Source of the DNA: Seiridium cupressi
Lineage: Eukaryota; Ascomycota; Sordariomycetes; Amphisphaeriales; Sporocadaceae
Length of the DNA stretch: 64,000 nt
Assembly: GCA_036674765.1 (NCBI GenBank)
Contig: JARVKI010000041.1
Coordinates: forward strand, 186,001-250,000
Reading direction: 5' to 3'
Shown: one piece after another, positions 60,473 through 64,000 of the stretch
Layout: each line of letters starts with the position of its first letter
Position numbering within the stretch: the stretch's first letter is position 1
Program-made: the position numbers and the translations under genes
The notes under the pieces: model-generated
The model's input: the letters and a program-made list of their open reading frames with translations, nothing else
Told to the model about the DNA's origin: nothing
Database searches by the model: none

Positions 60473-60487
60473 AAAAAAAAAAAAAAA
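60473..60487. repeat. A15 homopolymer
   Basis: Fifteen consecutive A residues on the plus strand. It could be a poly(A) relic of a retroposed sequence, but I see no target-site duplication or coding relic next to it. Confidence 0.85.
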
Positions 60488-62588
60488 GTTCAACGTCGGG
60501 AGATTGAGAATACCGAAAATCGGAAACGGCAAAACATTTCATTGGTCAATGGTTCTCTTTTTGTAGATCAGCCATAAATCCCCGACTTGACAAGGTCGAT
60601 CCTTCGGCTCCGCTGGTCTTAATTCTGGGTCTTATGCTTTCCGATCAGCGCCCTTCTTGCCGTCAGGCCGTCTAATGGCTGAGCAGGGTACTTGAGGGAT
60701 TTGCATCGTTCTCGTTCCAAGTTTGCAGAGAAGAAGCGGCGAACCCGCACTCTTCGTATTGAGATAGATTCCAACACTTGTTTGCTACCAGTGGGAAGCA
60801 CGAGAATCTCGAGACGACGTTGGCCCCTGCTTCGTGCCCTTCTCTCCGCCAGGATTAGATAAAATGCCCCCCGTCGAGACTAGGATTGGAAAAGTCGTGG
60901 AAACGCACGGAGCGAAGCCCCGTCGGGAAAATACTCTTAATCGGCAGGTCATCTCCCGTTTGCATGAGTATTTCAGGTCAATCTGCAAGCCGACGTCGCC
61001 GTGAGCATTAGCGATCCCTTCTTCTTGGAGGCGGGGCACATGCTCCTACTTGCAGGACACAGTCCAGGGTCTTTCGCGACGTGTCGACATGATCGTTGAC
61101 AATGATGCGAAACGCGAAGATCTATTCCTCTCGCCCAACGAGACAGCTCCAGTCATTGACTTCCACTATGTAGGGGTCATGACACAAAAAGCATTCGGAT
61201 AGGTAATATATGGTGGAGATGGCCACGAGCGGAGGCTGAACTGAGCTTTGTGATGCACGCAAGGAGCTTCAATGCGGCTCTAGCATAGGGTCGTACGAGC
61301 ATGCACCGGAATGACCCGCGAGGAGTTCCCGCAGATTGCGTGCCTTGGTTCGAGGTTTGTTTGTGCTCAGTCTAGAATGTTTCGAGTGCACGAGCACTTT
61401 CAGCCCGTGCCATATAATGTCAGGATTTGTGATATGCGAAACGCAGCGACCCTTGAACCACGCTGATGAAAACAGAGAGCTCTCGAAGCTGCTGGCTGAA
61501 GATCCAAATCAATCCCTACATTGCCTAAATAGCGAGTCCCTGTGCTAAAGAGTATGGCCGAAACTCCCTGGCGTCCCGAGAGTCACGTTCAGGGTACCTC
61601 TCGGGCCATGACGATCATCCTTGTGAAGCTCACGGCGCATAGCCACCTACCATACCTGGCGGTGATTCTCCCCTTCCCCAGAAGTCTTGAGCGCGGGTTC
61701 TGGGGCCTGCAAATAGTAACCAGCTCATTGCCCATGCTGATCCATGTGCATTCGACAGATATTATGTCATTTGAGGCCTAATTGGCTTCGGTGAAGCCAA
61801 GGTGAACCATGGTCCCTTGTGCGGGCGGGAATGGAGCATGCAAACAGGAGCAATACCCATGGCGCCGGGGGGCAGCTCTGTCGCCGCAGGAGAACGTTAT
61901 TGTAACTAAGCAAGCCATAGCCTAGGCAACTAACTCAGACGGCCAACTCTGAAGAGATCACGAGAGGTAGCCGCCGCTCTGCTCGCAGCCAATTACTCCG
62001 AGCCCTCTTGTTTCTCGAACTATAGGAGCCATATGAGTGGCTGTGGAAGGCAGGCTCGAGGTCTAGGTACGGGAGTGTAGCGTTGATCATTTGATGGCGA
62101 CCTCGGGAGGCTCGTGGATCGGCGCTAAACAGCAAGACAAATAGCAGTGGCCAGATAGCGACTCGAGATTTTCGATGGCCCGTTATTGCCCGCCCGCTGC
62201 CGTCCATGGGCCCTGCAAGATCAGACGCGGGCGCTTCGCAGAAGCTAGTACAGCCTGGACTGGGGCGGGACGGGGCTTGGAGACCTGTAAGGCTCCACCG
62301 CTAGCACTAGGTACTGAGCAAGGTCAGCTCGGCAGCGTTGGACAAAGACAGTCTTTTGCTGGGCTCTCCAGCCGCCCAGAAAATCGTTATCACCCCCAAT
62401 GCCATACTGCGTCTCTCATGTTTTCACGCCGTCCGTCGACACCCATACGCACGTACGTCTTGTGCAAGCACAGATCTCGATACCATGGAACCCCGGCCAG
62501 GATAGATTGCGCGATGGCAGGCGCTTTTACCGGATTCGAGGATCTTGCAGTCCCCTCGCCTACTGGTAAGTTGCTGCGTGCATATGTG

Positions 62589-62615
62589 TGCTGCTGCTGC
62601 TGCCGCCGCCGCCGT
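62589..62615. repeat. CTG/CCG triplet microsatellite
   Basis: A run of about five CTG units changes into about five CCG units. It has no coding context that I can support. Confidence 0.8.
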
Positions 62616-63117
62616 CGCTTGAGCATGAACACATTACGACTCCGTACAGATGCAGGGTAACGTAGGTAGGTATTTGTCGTACGTACGTGACCGCTAGGGA
62701 ACTGTATGTATTTTAGTCTCATAGTGTGCAATAAGCTAAATTGCAGCCGCCAGCCAACAAGATAACACAAATACTGCTTACTGCTCAGTATAATGTAGTT
62801 AGTAGCTCAACAATGATCAAGCCCGATCCATCCCAACGATCGTTCTCCACAATCGACACTTTCGGAATCACAACTGCAGAGTACCTGTGTATGTCTACTT
62901 GTTGTTCAGCATCGGCGCATATCACAAGACTTGCTCGTCCATTAGACGGCTAGATGGGCAACCAGCGTCCTAAGCTCGGCTACGCTCGCTGGCTAGTAAA
63001 GCCCCCGTGTCGAAGTACCGTCGAGGTACAGCACCGTTCTGCAAACTACTTTAGGTAGTTTCTCGCCTATGAGCCGGGGCGTCGACACATGTGGCAGCAG
63101 TCAAAGCAGCGCGCCTT

Positions 63118-63130
63118 CCCCCCCCCCCCC
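63118..63130. repeat. C13 homopolymer
   Basis: Thirteen consecutive C residues in a CT-rich block. Confidence 0.85.
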
Positions 63131-63700
63131 TCCCTCATCCTCTCCCTCGCCCGCTTGCGCCCATTCCCTGCCCTGTCTGTCCACTTTACGCCGCTTCATT
63201 TAGTAGGGCCCTTGTAGGTGCAGGTCACCCCACCACACCCCTCCCAGCCAGGGTAGGCATCGTAGCCAGGGTCTTTATGCAGTCTAGGTAACCTACTGTG
63301 AGGAGGGGGCAGCAGGGGCCACCGATTCAACTACCACCCATCCAAATTTGTTCACGAATCTCGAACGAGGTTTTCCGGACCGTTGCTCAGAACGCAGCAT
63401 TCTGCTTCAAAAGTACCCGGCGAGCCAACTACCTGCTTGAATGTGCCCCAACCCGGGCCGCCGCACTTCGTCATGGGTATAGCTCGACCGTTGCAGTTGG
63501 AGACTTGTACTTACTCGTTCGAGCATTGGTTCGGTGCGGCCTAAATGCTAGTCGACCATGGGCCGATATCCACCAAAGTACCTGCCCCGGCCTGCCTCTC
63601 TCTCTCTCTACGTCCATAGTGCTGCTACTTGCACTTCCCATACACACTTCTTCTCCAAAGTACAATCCGCCAGCCGATGAGCTCTATTTTAGCAATCCCC

Positions 63701-64000
63701 ATGCTAGCTAGGCCGTATCCGTTTCCGTGCGTTTACCCATCGTTTACGTTATTGCCCGTTGCTGGAGTGGTTCCATCTCGCCTTGCATTGGTCTATATAT
63801 CCTGATGTTTCCCTCCGGGTCTAGCTCTGGTCCATCTCCTCCCCTCCACCTTATCCTCTTAAGAACTCCTTCTTTCTCGTTTCCTGTTCTTCGAAGCCCC
63901 TTGTCCTTTGCAATGGCTTCTTTTCTTTAAGGATTACATCTTCCTGTCCTGTGTACAGTATTGGTTCGCGGCGGTATCGGTCCATCTTGACAACAGCCTC
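63701..64000 (+). promoter_or_regulatory. Promoter and CT-rich 5' leader of a gene beyond the right edge
   Basis: A TATATAT box at 63794-63800 is followed by a strongly pyrimidine-rich leader (about 63810-63910). The first ATG in it (63913) opens a five-codon frame (MASFL) that stops at 63930, as a short upstream ORF would. This pattern marks a plus-strand transcript whose coding region lies outside the window. Confidence 0.45.

Larger units (their letters stand above)
58301..63700. other. Gene-poor region, right half
   Basis: No supported gene is present. Frames of 100-190 codons occur on both strands over the same bases (58747-59328 minus, 58895-59344 plus, 62175-62660 plus) without protein-like features. 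Several homopolymer and triplet runs occur and are listed separately. Palindromic ACGTACGT/TAGGTAGGTA-type motifs appear near 62660-62700. Confidence 0.4.

Noticed and set aside
60473..60487. A15 run as the poly(A) tail of a retroelement
   Set aside because: No coding relic upstream and no flanking target-site duplication were found.
62175..62660. 161-codon plus-strand frame through the triplet repeat
   Set aside because: The frame is prolonged by the CTG/CCG run (poly-Cys/poly-Arg), and an equally long frame exists on the other strand.

Overview
The window looks like nuclear DNA of a filamentous ascomycete (Pezizomycotina), most likely a Sordariomycete. The class is an inference from gene content and style. 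Genes are intron-containing, and most introns are 50-90 bp with GT...AG ends and CTRAY-type branch sites. 5' leaders are pyrimidine-rich. The protein families are typically fungal: GWT1, RTC1/SEA2, a Vps38/UVRAG-like protein, kinesin-8, Dfg5/Dcw1 GH76, GH115 and an OTT_1508-like deaminase. No rRNA, tRNA, CRISPR array or intact transposon was recognised.

Layout. 0-10.5 kb: GWT1 (-), a disordered protein with a BTB-like C-terminus (+), a six-cysteine secreted protein (-), an orphan 241-residue ORF (-) and a glyoxalase/VOC protein (-), separated by long empty stretches. 10.5-13.8 kb: no convincing protein, but a minus-strand promoter/leader-like stretch. 13.8-17.6 kb: an OTT_1508-like nucleic-acid deaminase (-) head-to-head with a C2H2 zinc-finger gene (+) that carries an in-frame TAG. 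18.9-32.1 kb: a dense housekeeping block with a DHDPS/HOGA-type aldolase (-), RTC1 (-), a Vps38/UVRAG-like PI3-kinase subunit (+) and kinesin-8 (+). 33.6-42.1 kb: a coiled-coil gene with an apparent one-base frameshift (-), a GST (+), a probable decayed two-TM gene (+) and a secreted GH115 alpha-glucuronidase (-). 44.1-52.0 kb: an aldo-keto reductase (+), a small membrane protein (-), a GPI-type GH76 Dfg5/Dcw1 enzyme (-) and a large disordered conserved-looking protein (-). 52-64 kb: about 12 kb with no gene I can support. It contains homopolymer and triplet runs, and ends in a TATA box and CT-rich leader pointing off the right edge.

How they fit together. GWT1 (GPI precursor acylation in the ER) and Dfg5/Dcw1 (processing of GPI glycans at the wall) act at two ends of the same cell-wall route. 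RTC1 (SEACAT/GATOR2, TORC1 control at the vacuole) and the Vps38/UVRAG-like protein (PI3-kinase complex II) are divergently transcribed from one 589-bp interval and act on the same endolysosomal membranes. GST, VOC and AKR are dispersed detoxification/redox genes. The GH115 enzyme and the six-Cys protein form the secreted fraction. The least described element is the deaminase/zinc-finger pair. Several loci (zinc finger, coiled-coil gene, two-TM gene) show disruptions suggesting ongoing gene decay or assembly errors. Exon coordinates are hand-derived from splice signals and reading-frame continuity.
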